Assembly (NCBI GenBank): GCA_016712145.1
Contig: JADJRO010000003.1
Location: forward strand, 744,001 to 808,000
From: Saprospiraceae bacterium
Lineage (GTDB): Bacteria > Bacteroidota > Bacteroidia > Chitinophagales > Saprospiraceae
Length of the DNA stretch: 64,000 bases
Reading direction: 5' to 3'
The translations under genes were made by a program, and so were the position numbers. Shown piece by piece: positions 36,185 to 45,313 of this stretch; positions within the stretch are counted from its first letter, which is position 1; the number at the start of each line of letters is the position of its first letter. The notes beneath the pieces are model-generated. The model ran no database searches. It saw nothing but the letters and a program-made list of their open reading frames with translations, and was not told where the DNA came from.

Positions 36185-38029
36185 ATGATGAAAATAGCAA
36201 TCAAACTCATTTGTATAGCAATATCATTTGTTTTACATATATCATTATTAAATGCACAAATTACAGTTACCGCAAATACAAATTCAATTGGAAGATATGA
36301 TATCTATGAACTTACCATTCAGCATCCACAATCGTATTCAAATAACTGGGAAGACGTAAATGTCACCGCAGTTTTTTCAGGACCTCAAACAATAAACATT
36401 GATGGATTTTTTTACAATACCAATATCTGGAAAATTCGTTTTGCTCCTCCCCAAACAGGAAGTTGGACTTATGCAATTACTTTTAGCACTCCTACAAATA
36501 CATACACTGCTTCTGGTGGCTTTAATTGTATACCATCCACTACAAAAGGATTTCTTCGTCAACATCCCAATAATCCGTTTCGTTTAATTTATCCTGACGG
36601 AACATTGTTTAACGGAATAGGTATTGGAGACTGCTTCCATGATTGGGATAAAAATGGAACACCACATGATAATTGGGGATATGATGGCGATTTTAGACCA
36701 GCAGGCCAGCATGATGGCAGAGATACAACGCTTGAAGTTTATATGAATGCTTATGGTGTCAATGAAGCTGGATTCAATTTGTTCCGTTGGAGTATTGATA
36801 ATTGCGCCTTCAATCTTTATTACACCATAACCACAACAAGCAACAGCTATCTTGTTCAGCAGGGCATGTGGGGTGACTCATTGGTACAATCACTTCGAGA
36901 AAATGGTATACGCTTATGGACTACCTTCTTTGGATTTAATCCACCATTTCCAGATTTAACAGGAAATAATTCTCCTCAGGAAATTGCCATCGAAAGATAT
37001 ATAAGATATGTGGTTGCGAGATATGGAGCTTATACTGATATTTGGGAACTCTACAATGAAGCCACTACTCCCGACCACTGGATTTATGAAATCGTCCCAT
37101 TTCTTAATTCAATTGACCCCTACAATAGGCTTGTTACAGTAAGTTGGGAAAAACAAAATCTTTCCGTCATAGATATCAACGCTCCGCATTGGTATGAGAA
37201 AGAATCGGAATTTGTTTCTGACCAACGCGCATGGGAAATGATTACAAGTAGAAAATCATGGAATAAACCTATCATCTTTGGTGAACAGGGAAATTCAGTG
37301 CAAAATTGGGATTCACTTTCTGCATTGCGTATGCGTATTAGAAGTTGGACTGCATTTTTTGCTGAAGGAATGTTTATCTTTTGGAATTTATCCGGGGTTA
37401 AAGATTATTTTAGTGGCGCAGCAAATATTTATTTAGGTCCCGAAGAAAGAAGATACATCCGTGCAATGCAGAATTTTACTTCCCATGCAGATACCGCTAT
37501 TCAGCAAACTACCATTATACCTTCTAATCCTTCAAATGTCAGAGCTTATGGCTTGCAATCTCCTCAAATTATTATGGGATATTTTCATCATTACAGCTCA
37601 CATTCGAGTAACATCACAACATCATTCAATCTTACATTATCAAAAGCAGGTATAATCTATTGGATAAATCCAGCAAACGATTCGATTATTCAGACTTCTC
37701 CAATTGGCGTCGGTACACAAAATATTACTTCACCTGCTTTTAACATTGATCTTGCTATGCGAATAGACTTAGAAACAATCACTGCCACAAAAAATACATT
37801 TACAGAATCAGAAATAAATATTTATCCAAACCCTGCAAACACGGAATTAAAAATCAATTTTCAATCAAATACGATTTTTGATGTTGAAATATTTAACACT
37901 CTTGGAAAAACGATTATCAAAACTAAAATCAAAAACACCATAGACATTTCCCAATTAGTGAATGGAATTTATTATCTTAAATTAAAAGATGGAAGCAATC
38001 ATTACTCACAAAATTTTATCAAACAATAA
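36185..38029 (+). CDS. Secreted clan GH-A glycosidase with DUF5060-like domain and type IX sorting domain
   Basis: A 614-residue secreted enzyme. After the signal peptide (ISLLNAQ) comes a DUF5060-like beta-sandwich (residues 25-120: YELTIQHPQSYSNNWEDVNV, GSWTYAITF), then a TIM-barrel with GIGIGDCFHDW. The likely acid/base Glu lies in WELYNEATTPDHW (near 293) and the nucleophile in IIFGEQGNS (near 365). The order resembles apiosidase-like or GH5-type hydrolases acting on plant or algal polysaccharide; the substrate is unknown. It ends with a sorting domain (INIYPNPANTELKINF). There is no SusC/D pair nearby. Confidence 0.78.
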   Translation: MMKIAIKLICIAISFVLHISLLNAQITVTANTNSIGRYDIYELTIQHPQSYSNNWEDVNVTAVFSGPQTINIDGFFYNTNIWKIRFAPPQTGSWTYAITFSTPTNTYTASGGFNCIPSTTKGFLRQHPNNPFRLIYPDGTLFNGIGIGDCFHDWDKNGTPHDNWGYDGDFRPAGQHDGRDTTLEVYMNAYGVNEAGFNLFRWSIDNCAFNLYYTITTTSNSYLVQQGMWGDSLVQSLRENGIRLWTTFFGFNPPFPDLTGNNSPQEIAIERYIRYVVARYGAYTDIWELYNEATTPDHWIYEIVPFLNSIDPYNRLVTVSWEKQNLSVIDINAPHWYEKESEFVSDQRAWEMITSRKSWNKPIIFGEQGNSVQNWDSLSALRMRIRSWTAFFAEGMFIFWNLSGVKDYFSGAANIYLGPEERRYIRAMQNFTSHADTAIQQTTIIPSNPSNVRAYGLQSPQIIMGYFHHYSSHSSNITTSFNLTLSKAGIIYWINPANDSIIQTSPIGVGTQNITSPAFNIDLAMRIDLETITATKNTFTESEINIYPNPANTELKINFQSNTIFDVEIFNTLGKTIIKTKIKNTIDISQLVNGIYYLKLKDGSNHYSQNFIKQ

Positions 38030-38103
38030 TCCGGTATAATTGCGTTTAACAATGTTATATTTTTATACCTATGGTTATGTATTAAAACTTGAATATCATC
38101 TAG

Positions 38104-39054
38104 ATGCCTGAAAATAAATTTGACTTAGCAATTATCTATGAACATCCAGCTTGGCATCAGCCCTTGTTTGATGCTTTAGAAAAAGAAGGTGTACGTTACA
38201 CAACTATTGATTTGAAAAAAGGAGCCATGAGTTTTGATACCATGCCTGAAGCGAAATTATATTACAACATGGTGAGTCCAAGTGCTTACCAGCGTGGTAA
38301 TCAAGGCGCGATTTCATATGCCAGGGCAATTTGCAAAATTCTAGACAACAAACACAAACGCCTATTGAACGGCACTAAATCAAACGAATTGGAGTTTAGT
38401 AAAACTGCTCAAATCGCACTATTGGCATCCATCAAAGCTGAACACCCAAAGACCATCGTATTCAATAATATTGATGCATTGAAGAGAAGATATGACTTGA
38501 GCTTTCCAATGATTTTAAAACCGGAACAAGGCGGTAGCGGTGCTAGAATGTTTTTGGTTAATACCTTAGAAGAATTAGAAAATCTATTGCAAGTACAACC
38601 AGAAGTCTGGCTACCGGATAATCTTTTGTTGCTTCAGGAAAAGTTGGAATACAATCCTGAATTTGGAATTGTAAGAGTGGAATTTGTAGGCAAAAAATTA
38701 TTGTATGCTATGCGGGTAGTGACGCAAGGCAAATTCAATTTGTGTCCTTCCGTGGTTTGCAATCCGGAAGATGGAAGTGATAGTCAATGCGATATTCCCG
38801 ATATGGCTGAAATTAAACCCGAATTTTTTCCTTACCTTAATATTACTGAAAGTGAACGGGAAGAAGCGTGTAGAGTTTTTAAGGAAACAGGACACGATAT
38901 TGGTAGTATTGAATACCTTATAACTAATGATGGTAAGCAAGTATTCTATGACATCAATGCCAATTCAAATCTTCGCACTTCCATTGGGGAAGCATGGGAA
39001 CTCAATCCTTTTGATGAGGTGGTGGCGTATTTGAAAAAAGAAATTTACAATTAA
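38104..39054 (+). CDS. ATP-grasp enzyme (RimK-like)
   Basis: A 316-residue cytoplasmic protein with the ATP-grasp fold: FPMILKPEQGGSGARMF (ATP-lysine and glycine loop, near residues 137-153), LLLLQEKLE and the Mg2+-binding end VFYDINANSNLR (near 280-291). It resembles RimK/glutathione-synthetase-like ligases, which join a carboxylate to an amine with ATP. The substrate is unknown. It has no signal and sits alone among secreted-protein genes. Confidence 0.82.
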   Translation: MPENKFDLAIIYEHPAWHQPLFDALEKEGVRYTTIDLKKGAMSFDTMPEAKLYYNMVSPSAYQRGNQGAISYARAICKILDNKHKRLLNGTKSNELEFSKTAQIALLASIKAEHPKTIVFNNIDALKRRYDLSFPMILKPEQGGSGARMFLVNTLEELENLLQVQPEVWLPDNLLLLQEKLEYNPEFGIVRVEFVGKKLLYAMRVVTQGKFNLCPSVVCNPEDGSDSQCDIPDMAEIKPEFFPYLNITESEREEACRVFKETGHDIGSIEYLITNDGKQVFYDINANSNLRTSIGEAWELNPFDEVVAYLKKEIYN

Positions 39055-39093
39055 TGTTTTTCCTAATTTAAATGGACTTACTTTACAAAAGCG

Positions 39094-39101
39094 TACATTT
39101 G
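39094..39101 (+). promoter_or_regulatory. Bacteroidota-type -7 element (TACATTTG)
   Basis: TACATTTG matches TAnnTTTG exactly, 60-67 bases ahead of the Cys-rich gene at 39161. Confidence 0.5.
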
Positions 39102-39160
39102 TGAATAAAAAAGCAAGAGTTGTTATACTTAAACCAGACATTGCACGTTAAAGGACGATA

Positions 39161-39562
39161 TTGAAGAATTTTACCTCCATATTATTATCTTTTGCATTTT
39201 TTCTCACGGCTGAAATAGTCCCTGTAACTAAAGTTTATGCTTGTGGAAGCAACAAGAGTTGTTGCAAAATAATGGTTAAAAAAGGTTCAAAATCAAAATG
39301 TTGTTGCTTTAAAAATTTGGGGGAACGAAAATCTTGTCATAAAGATCAGAAGGAAGAAGGAAATTGCAATGATAAAGGCTGCCCCTGCCCTCAAATTAGC
39401 TCGAATATTCAATTAGGAGATATTACCAACCAATTAGAATTAAATTTTTCTAATTGTTTTTTGTCTTCCAAAATGTCTTGGTGTTATGTCCAGGAAATTC
39501 CTACGCTCATTTATCTTTCTATTTGGCTGAAGCCAAAAATAAGTTATTCTGATTTAGGATAG
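39161..39562 (+). CDS. Cys-rich exported protein, unknown
   Basis: A 133-residue protein read from TTG 39161, since no ATG precedes the hydrophobic leader (SILLSFAFFLTAEIV). The mature part is dense in Cys and Lys (YACGSNKSCCKIMVKKGS, SKCCCFKNLG, CNDKGCPCPQ) and ends in a neutral tail. Many cysteines after a leader suggest a periplasmic metal or disulfide-rich protein. I do not recognise a family. It follows a clear promoter element. Confidence 0.6.
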   Translation: MKNFTSILLSFAFFLTAEIVPVTKVYACGSNKSCCKIMVKKGSKSKCCCFKNLGERKSCHKDQKEEGNCNDKGCPCPQISSNIQLGDITNQLELNFSNCFLSSKMSWCYVQEIPTLIYLSIWLKPKISYSDLG

Positions 39563-39751
39563 CCATAGGTCTGTCTATACCTATTGGGAGTTTTTAAAAA
39601 CAAACTTATATTTCATTACGCTAATCTTTTTAAGACGTCATCTCGTAAAGGGGCCTCGTGTTTAAAATATTTATAAGTCATGTCTAAGTGGTTTCTAGAA
39701 GTTCTCTAATCTTAAAATGTTTTCTATTATTTATCTTTCAATCATTTTAAA

Positions 39752-40792
39752 ATGAAATTCAATTATTCATTTGTGTCAATTTTGGCATGTACCATATTTG
39801 CATTTTTTATCGCATGTTCAGATGAAGATAATCCGGTGCTCAATATTACTCATCCAGCTGCTTTTGTAGTCAATGGCTTAGGAAATACAATCAGTGTTAT
39901 TGACCTCAATGATGACACGAAGGTTTACGACATTAGTCTGAATGGAGCAAAGTATCCTCATCATATATATCTAAATTCTGACAAATCCAAATTTGCCGTG
40001 GCCATTACAGGTACTGACTTGAGTGGAGGACATACCGGTCATGGCGGTGGAAGTACAGGAGGATATAAAGTGCAAATATTTAATTCAATAACAGGTGTTA
40101 TTGAAAAAGAAATAGCACTTACAAAACTCCCCCACAATGCTGTTTTTAGTCCTAATGGTTCTGAATTATGGATACCACAATCCGATACACCAAGTCATGT
40201 ATTTATTTATAGTACTACAGATTGGAAGAAACTGAAAGAAATCACTGTTGGTCATTTGACGTCTGAAGTCACATTTTCTGCTGATGGGTCAAAGGTTTAT
40301 TCTGCAAATACCGATGAAGCTTCTGTATCTATCATTGATCCAATTACAAAAACTGTTGTGACAACTGTATCTGTAGGAACAACACCAGTTGGGGCCTGGC
40401 CTGCCAGTAATGGCAAAATGTATGTTGATAACGAAATCAGCAAAACGGTTTCTGAAATTGATGTGGCTACAAATCTGGTAACGGCAACCATCAATCTTGG
40501 CTTTAAACCCGGCTATGTGGCGTATAATGAACTACATGCTGAACTTTGGGTAAGTGACGCAGATAATGGCAAAGTTGTATATTATAAATTGGTTGCCGGA
40601 GTGTGGACAAAAAATGGCGAAATCTTCACTGGTTCAGATGCGCATGCTATAGTGTTTAACACCGATGAAAGCAAAGCTTATGTAACCAATCAAGGTGCCG
40701 GAAATGTTTCCGTGATTGATTTGAACACTCATACTAAAATTAAGGATATACTAGTAGGCAGCAAACCGAATGGACTTGTTTTAAAACAATAA
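39752..40792 (+). CDS. YncE-like beta-propeller lipoprotein
   Basis: A 346-residue lipoprotein (FAFFIACSDED) built from YVTN-type propeller repeats: AFVVNGLGNTISVIDLNDDT, SKVYSANTDEASVSIIDPIT, KAYVTNQGAGNVSVIDLNTH. A His/Gly loop (GGHTGHGGGSTGG) interrupts an early blade and could bind metal. Such propellers are common beside copper clusters. Function unknown, perhaps binding or scaffolding. Confidence 0.82.
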   Translation: MKFNYSFVSILACTIFAFFIACSDEDNPVLNITHPAAFVVNGLGNTISVIDLNDDTKVYDISLNGAKYPHHIYLNSDKSKFAVAITGTDLSGGHTGHGGGSTGGYKVQIFNSITGVIEKEIALTKLPHNAVFSPNGSELWIPQSDTPSHVFIYSTTDWKKLKEITVGHLTSEVTFSADGSKVYSANTDEASVSIIDPITKTVVTTVSVGTTPVGAWPASNGKMYVDNEISKTVSEIDVATNLVTATINLGFKPGYVAYNELHAELWVSDADNGKVVYYKLVAGVWTKNGEIFTGSDAHAIVFNTDESKAYVTNQGAGNVSVIDLNTHTKIKDILVGSKPNGLVLKQ

Positions 40793-40812
40793 TTAAATTA
40801 AAAAATCTAAAA

Positions 40813-41391
40813 ATGAAATTACAAAATATCATATTGCTTGTTGCGACATTCTTTTTTTCAAAAAGTAATGCGCAGCACCATCATCACCATGACCATGATT
40901 CAATTCATATTTCTTCACAAATTGAAAAAACTTCAAAAGATACTGTTACACAGTTTAATGCAGTATTGACTGCCTATCTGGATTTGAAAAATGCTCTTGT
41001 TATGAATGATGCAAACAAAGCTGCGACTTCAGCAAAGTCTTTTATGAAAGCCATTGATGCCTTGGATACGAAAAGATTGACTAATAAACAAGATCTCATT
41101 TGGACAATGTATGCTGAGAAATTATCATTCGATCTCGAACATATTAAAGGGGCTCCTGAAACGGAGCACCAACGTGAGCATTTTGTTAGCTTGTCTAAAA
41201 ACCTTTATGAGGTAGCAAAAGTATTTAAGGCAAATCCAGATGACCTCTATTATCAATTTTGTCCTATGGCTAATGATGGAAAAGGAGCTTTTTGGTTGAG
41301 CGAACAATCCAAAATACGCAATCCATATTTTGGTAAAAAAATGCTATCCTGCGGTTCGACAAAAGAGACTTTACAGGCAGCAAAACGGTAA
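40813..41391 (+). CDS. DUF3347 periplasmic protein with His tract
   Basis: A 192-residue exported protein. Right after the signal peptide (SKSNAQ) comes HHHHHDHDS, then the helical DUF3347 domain (FNAVLTAYLDLKNALVMND, EHQREHFVSLSKNLYEV) ending YYQFCPMANDGKGAFWLSE. DUF3347 occurs alone or on CusB adaptors and probably binds Cu via the conserved His and Cys-Pro-Met. A relative with an added metal-binding domain is at 44617. Confidence 0.88.
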   Translation: MKLQNIILLVATFFFSKSNAQHHHHHDHDSIHISSQIEKTSKDTVTQFNAVLTAYLDLKNALVMNDANKAATSAKSFMKAIDALDTKRLTNKQDLIWTMYAEKLSFDLEHIKGAPETEHQREHFVSLSKNLYEVAKVFKANPDDLYYQFCPMANDGKGAFWLSEQSKIRNPYFGKKMLSCGSTKETLQAAKR

Positions 41392-41477
41392 AACAGAGAA
41401 GCGAAAAAACGGAGAAACAGAAAAACAGATAAAGTTAAATCATAAGAAGATATAACAATTAACAATTTGAGATAAAT

Positions 41478-42200
41478 ATGACACATACATATCAAGTCGC
41501 AGGTATGACTTGCAGTGGTTGCGAAGCATCAGTAAAAAACGGTTTACTGATGCTACCTGAAATAACATCCGTTGTTGTTTCAAGAGAATCAAATTCTGCA
41601 ACAATTACCATGGATAATCACATTCCGTTATCTGAATTACAAAAGGCCATAGGAGGTACTGAAAGCAAATACCAAATTTCGATAACCAAACATGATGAAG
41701 AAAGCGAGCAAATCAAAAATTGGTTTGAAAACTACAAACCAATAATTTTGATTTTTGTTTATATTACTTTAGCCACATTTATTGTTCAGCTTACCCAATA
41801 TCATTTTGACTTCATGATGTGGATGCGACATTTTATGGCAGGATTCTTTTTGGTATTTTCTTTTTTCAAACTCTTGAATTTGTCAGGATTTGCTGAAAGT
41901 TATGCCATGTATGATGTCATTGCAAAGCGATTTAAAGCCTGGGGCTTTATTTATGCATTCACTGAATTGGGTCTTGGACTTGCATATCTTAGTAATTTTC
42001 AACCCATTTTGACTAATACCGTTACTTTTATCATAATGTCCTTAAGCATCATAGGTGTTTTACAAAGCGTCCTAAACAAACAGAAAATTCAATGCGCTTG
42101 TCTTGGTGCAATTTTTAATTTGCCGATGAGTACGATCACCATTACTGAAGATGCATTGATGATAATCATGTCCGGTATCATGTTATTAATAATGATATGA
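41478..42200 (+). CDS. HMA domain fused to MauE/DoxX-like membrane protein
   Basis: A 240-residue protein: a heavy-metal-associated domain at the start (VAGMTCSGCEASVKN, MxCxxC metal site), then four membrane helices of the MauE/DoxX-like type (MRHFMAGFFLVFSFFKLLN, YAFTELGLGLAYL) and IQCACLGAIFNLP. The combination is recurrent in Bacteroidota. MauE-like parts suggest thiol/disulfide or metal-site assembly in the membrane, and HMA suggests copper delivery. The activity is not proven. Confidence 0.85.
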   Translation: MTHTYQVAGMTCSGCEASVKNGLLMLPEITSVVVSRESNSATITMDNHIPLSELQKAIGGTESKYQISITKHDEESEQIKNWFENYKPIILIFVYITLATFIVQLTQYHFDFMMWMRHFMAGFFLVFSFFKLLNLSGFAESYAMYDVIAKRFKAWGFIYAFTELGLGLAYLSNFQPILTNTVTFIIMSLSIIGVLQSVLNKQKIQCACLGAIFNLPMSTITITEDALMIIMSGIMLLIMI

Positions 42201-42257
42201 CGCCAATGAACTATACCATTCTTATTAATTTGAAATTGACTTATAGTCTAATTAATT

Positions 42258-42935
42258 ATGACGAAAGATAAATTTATTCCTGCCCTGGGTTATAACTTTT
42301 TGACTGCTTGGTATGATCTGGCGATAAAAATAACTATGCCGGAAAAAATAATCAGGTCAAAGTTGGTTGAAGAATTGGTACCCCTAAAGGGTGAAAAAAT
42401 TTTGGAATTTGGATTTGGAACAGGTCAAAATTTGATTTTAATAAAAAAAACAATTCCAGATATAGACCTTGAAGGATTGGATATTGATCCGAAAGTTAAA
42501 GAAATTGCTTTGTATAAATTAAAGAAAAACAATCTTGAAATTCCCTTGAACTTATACGAAGGTAATGTTTTTCCATACAAAGAGAACCAATTTGACAAAG
42601 TATACAGCTGCTTGGTATTTCATCAATTAGATGCAGAATCAAAATTAAAATGTTTAAAAGAAATTCATCGTGTTTTAAAGCCAAGTGGAACACTTATAAT
42701 TGCCGATTGGGGTAAGGCCCAAAACGTATTGATGCGCTTTACATTTAGATTTGTCCAATTTTTAGACGGATTCAAAACTACCAATGATAATGTAAAAGGA
42801 TTATTGCCTAAGTTTATTTCAAATGCAGGATTTTTGAATGTAGTAATTGTGACATCAATAAACACAATGTTAGGTACATTTTCCTATTTTAAAGCAATTA
42901 AAGCAGTAAACACACACTTCAGATTTCAGGAATGA
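42258..42935 (+). CDS. Class I SAM-dependent methyltransferase
   Basis: A 225-residue cytoplasmic enzyme with the SAM-binding motif I (ILEFGFGTGQNLI, near residues 48-60), the acidic LEGLDIDP and the post-motif FDKVYSCLVFHQL, then VLKPSGTLIIADW. It is of the UbiE/arsenite-methyltransferase-like group by general shape, but lacks the Cys set of ArsM. The substrate is unknown. It sits 58 bases after the HMA-MauE gene. Confidence 0.85.
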   Translation: MTKDKFIPALGYNFLTAWYDLAIKITMPEKIIRSKLVEELVPLKGEKILEFGFGTGQNLILIKKTIPDIDLEGLDIDPKVKEIALYKLKKNNLEIPLNLYEGNVFPYKENQFDKVYSCLVFHQLDAESKLKCLKEIHRVLKPSGTLIIADWGKAQNVLMRFTFRFVQFLDGFKTTNDNVKGLLPKFISNAGFLNVVIVTSINTMLGTFSYFKAIKAVNTHFRFQE

Positions 42936-43183
42936 TTTACACACATTGTGAACTAAAAGCAAAATCTGTTTTCATGATTTTTGATTATGTTACCAATTTA
43001 TAAGTTTCTAAAGCAGATAAATCAGAAGTAATAATAATGCACAAAACCATTTTTTAATCGGACTTTCAAAAAAACTTTGGAAAGAAAATGCAATCTAAAT
43101 TTCTATTTGATGAAAATGGGCTTTAGATTGTAATTGATCCATCAGAAGAAAGAAATAATTAATAATTATAAAAAAAAGAAACA

Positions 43184-43441
43184 ATGAAATTTAGTAAAAT
43201 GAATTCAATGGCAATACTTGTAGCGATAGTATTCAGTGGTAATGTGTTCGCTCAAATTAATATGGCAGAGATTGTTGCAACAGGATTAACGTGTTCTATG
43301 TGTTCAAATGCTATCAATAAGCAACTTTATAATTTGGATGATGTAGATAGTGTTTCAACCGACTTAAATACGAATACTTTTGTGGTGTATCTAAAAAAAA
43401 GGAAATCAATTAAAACCAAGAGTATTGAAAGAAAGTATTGA
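43184..43441 (+). CDS. Exported HMA-domain protein, N-terminal part (frameshifted)
   Basis: An exported heavy-metal-associated domain protein: signal peptide ending NVFAQ, then ATGLTCSMCSNAINKQL (metal site CSMC) and VDSVSTDLNTNTFVVYL. The frame breaks in an A8 run at 43393-43400. Removing one A gives LKKGNQLKPRVLKESIEKAG and joins the next piece, about 175 residues in all. It is a periplasmic copper-chaperone-like protein. Confidence 0.75.
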   Translation: MKFSKMNSMAILVAIVFSGNVFAQINMAEIVATGLTCSMCSNAINKQLYNLDDVDSVSTDLNTNTFVVYLKKRKSIKTKSIERKY

Positions 43442-43712
43442 AAAAGCTGGTTTTTTTATAGGCTCCTTAATATTATTTGTACCAACCGACTCTTTAATAC
43501 CAGATAGTAGCAATACAATATTACTTAATGGTTCAACTTTTATTCTTTTGAATGAAAAACCTAACAAAAAAAATGGAGAAACAAAATTTAAAATTTATGA
43601 CAAAGGCTACGTTACTCAGAAAGAATATAAAAAATTGCTAAAATCTTTAAAAATATCCTCATATCCTTTAAATAATGAAGATGATTATCATATCAAATTT
43701 GTCAATTTATGA
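43425..43712 (+). CDS. Exported HMA-domain protein, C-terminal part (frameshifted)
   Basis: The continuation of the preceding gene in the other frame; KESIEKAGFFIGSLILF is the last part of its HMA domain. The rest (residues 20-95) is a small beta-rich region without a known motif. Its stop overlaps the ATG of the barrel gene at 43709 by four bases, so it is in an operon. It is not an independent gene. Confidence 0.65.
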   Translation: MKESIEKAGFFIGSLILFVPTDSLIPDSSNTILLNGSTFILLNEKPNKKNGETKFKIYDKGYVTQKEYKKLLKSLKISSYPLNNEDDYHIKFVNL

Positions 43713-44518
43713 AATTGTTTTTAATTCTTACTTCGGTTTTTCTAATGAATAACATATCGGCTCAAGAACTTTTTGTAGTTACGGATCCTGCGAGCAATGT
43801 GCCCGCTGGTTCTCTTTATGTTCGCATTGGACAATCGTTTTTTAAAGAACAATTTAAAACAGGTTATAATTACCATTTGATGCCCGAAGTTACTTGGGGA
43901 ATTAATAAAAACTTCATGCTACGAACATCAGCATTTGTAAGTAATAGAAGTAATCAATTGATTACCGAAGGTGGTAGCTTCTATGCTAAATACCGTTTTT
44001 ATTCTAATGATGATTTGCACCGGCATTTTCGTATAGCTGCATTTGGAAGATTTAGTTTCAATAATGCAGATATCCATCAGGAACAAATTGAGATCATGGG
44101 ACATAACACGGGTTTTGAAACAGGAATTGTAGCCACGCAGCTAATAAAAAAAGTAGCAATAAGCTCTTCTATTAGTTTTGAAAAAGCTCTTGACAACAAA
44201 CCTGATTATATATTTCCAACTTCGCAAAGTGATAATGCCACAAATTATACACTATCGCTAGGAAGACTAATGTACCCAAAAAAATACACTAACTACAAGC
44301 AAACTAATATCAATATAATGGTTGAATTTGTAGGTCAAACATTACACAATAATGGGAAATCATATTTCGATATTGTACCTTCAATTCAATTCATTATTTT
44401 TAGTCAAGCCCGAATTGATGTTGCTTACAGACAAGAGTTGTATAGTTCAATGTTACGTTCAGCTCCGAATGGATTTTATCTGAATTTAGAATATACTTTT
44501 TTCAATGTGTCAAAATGA
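43709..44518 (+). CDS. Outer-membrane beta-barrel-like protein, unknown
   Basis: A 269-residue protein with a signal peptide (MNNISAQ) and alternating strands throughout (LYVRIGQSFFKEQF, MLRTSAFVSNRSN, IAAFGRFSFNNA, FYLNLEYTFFNVS), ending in an amphipathic strand typical of outer-membrane barrels. It follows the HMA protein with a four-base overlap, suggesting a joint metal-related function. Family unknown. Confidence 0.68.
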   Translation: MKLFLILTSVFLMNNISAQELFVVTDPASNVPAGSLYVRIGQSFFKEQFKTGYNYHLMPEVTWGINKNFMLRTSAFVSNRSNQLITEGGSFYAKYRFYSNDDLHRHFRIAAFGRFSFNNADIHQEQIEIMGHNTGFETGIVATQLIKKVAISSSISFEKALDNKPDYIFPTSQSDNATNYTLSLGRLMYPKKYTNYKQTNINIMVEFVGQTLHNNGKSYFDIVPSIQFIIFSQARIDVAYRQELYSSMLRSAPNGFYLNLEYTFFNVSK

Positions 44519-44583
44519 AATATGTAAAAGATTTATTAAATTGGTTATTCAAAATATTATTCACCAAAAAATGCTGCAAGTGA
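44515..44583 (+). CDS. Possible 22-residue basic peptide with Cys-Cys
   Basis: A tiny frame overlaps the barrel stop by four bases (ATGA). It encodes an amphipathic, basic helix ending in KKCCK. Coupling to the upstream gene is the only support. It could be a metal-binding micropeptide or chance. Confidence 0.25.
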   Translation: MKYVKDLLNWLFKILFTKKCCK

Positions 44584-44616
44584 CAGCATTATTATTCATA
44601 AATTAAAATTTAAAAA

Positions 44617-45309
44617 ATGAAGAATTCAATTATGATTCTAATTGCCACGTTATTGGCACTTATTGCCTGCAAAAATAATCAGGCACAACAAGAAAGCAGT
44701 ACACCAACTTCGGTAAGTTCCGAACCTGGTTCAGAAGCTGTGTACGCTTGTTCGATGCACCCTGAAATAAAGGGAAAGAAAGGCGACAATTGCTCTAAAT
44801 GTGGTATGAGCCTAACTGAAACAAAAGCAGCAACCACCAACTCTGATGTAAGCACTGGCTTACAAACAGGAGGTGCAGTTTCCATCAAGGAAATAGTGAA
44901 TGGTTACCTGCTTTTAAAAAATGCGCTTGCCGCAGATAATACTAAAGATGCCGCCTCAGCAGGAAAGACATTAGAGTCTGCCTTTAAAAATTTTGATAAA
45001 AACGCTTTAAATGCAGAACAAAAAAAAGCGTTTGAAGAGATTGAAGAAGATGCCAGAGAACACGCAGAACACATTGGGGATAATGGTGGAAACATTGAGC
45101 ATCAACGGGAGCATTTTGAAACATTGAGCAAAGATATCTTTGATTTAGTAAAAGTCTTTGGCAGTGAACAAATCTTGTATCAAGATTTTTGCCAGAAGTA
45201 TAACAAAGGCCAAGGAGCAATATGGTTGAGCGAAACCAAAGAAATTAATAATCCATATTTAGGCAAAAAAATGTCAGCATGCTGCGTGATGAAAGGCGAG
45301 ATTAAATGA
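44617..45309 (+). CDS. Lipoprotein with metal-binding and DUF3347 domains
   Basis: A 230-residue lipoprotein (LLALIACKNN) with a 'YACSMHPEI...CSKCGMSL' heavy-metal-binding domain (near residues 43-66) and a DUF3347 domain (NGYLLLKNALAADNTKDA, EHQREHFETLSKDIFDL, YQDFCQKYNKGQGAIWLSE). It is a relative of 40813 with the added domain and expected to bind copper in the envelope. It lies five bases ahead of the heme-binding gene. Confidence 0.88.
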   Translation: MKNSIMILIATLLALIACKNNQAQQESSTPTSVSSEPGSEAVYACSMHPEIKGKKGDNCSKCGMSLTETKAATTNSDVSTGLQTGGAVSIKEIVNGYLLLKNALAADNTKDAASAGKTLESAFKNFDKNALNAEQKKAFEEIEEDAREHAEHIGDNGGNIEHQREHFETLSKDIFDLVKVFGSEQILYQDFCQKYNKGQGAIWLSETKEINNPYLGKKMSACCVMKGEIK

Positions 45310-45313
45310 CGAG

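Noticed and set aside
42258..42935. Arsenite methyltransferase (ArsM) assignment
   Set aside because: The conserved ArsM cysteines are absent; only the general SAM fold is supported.
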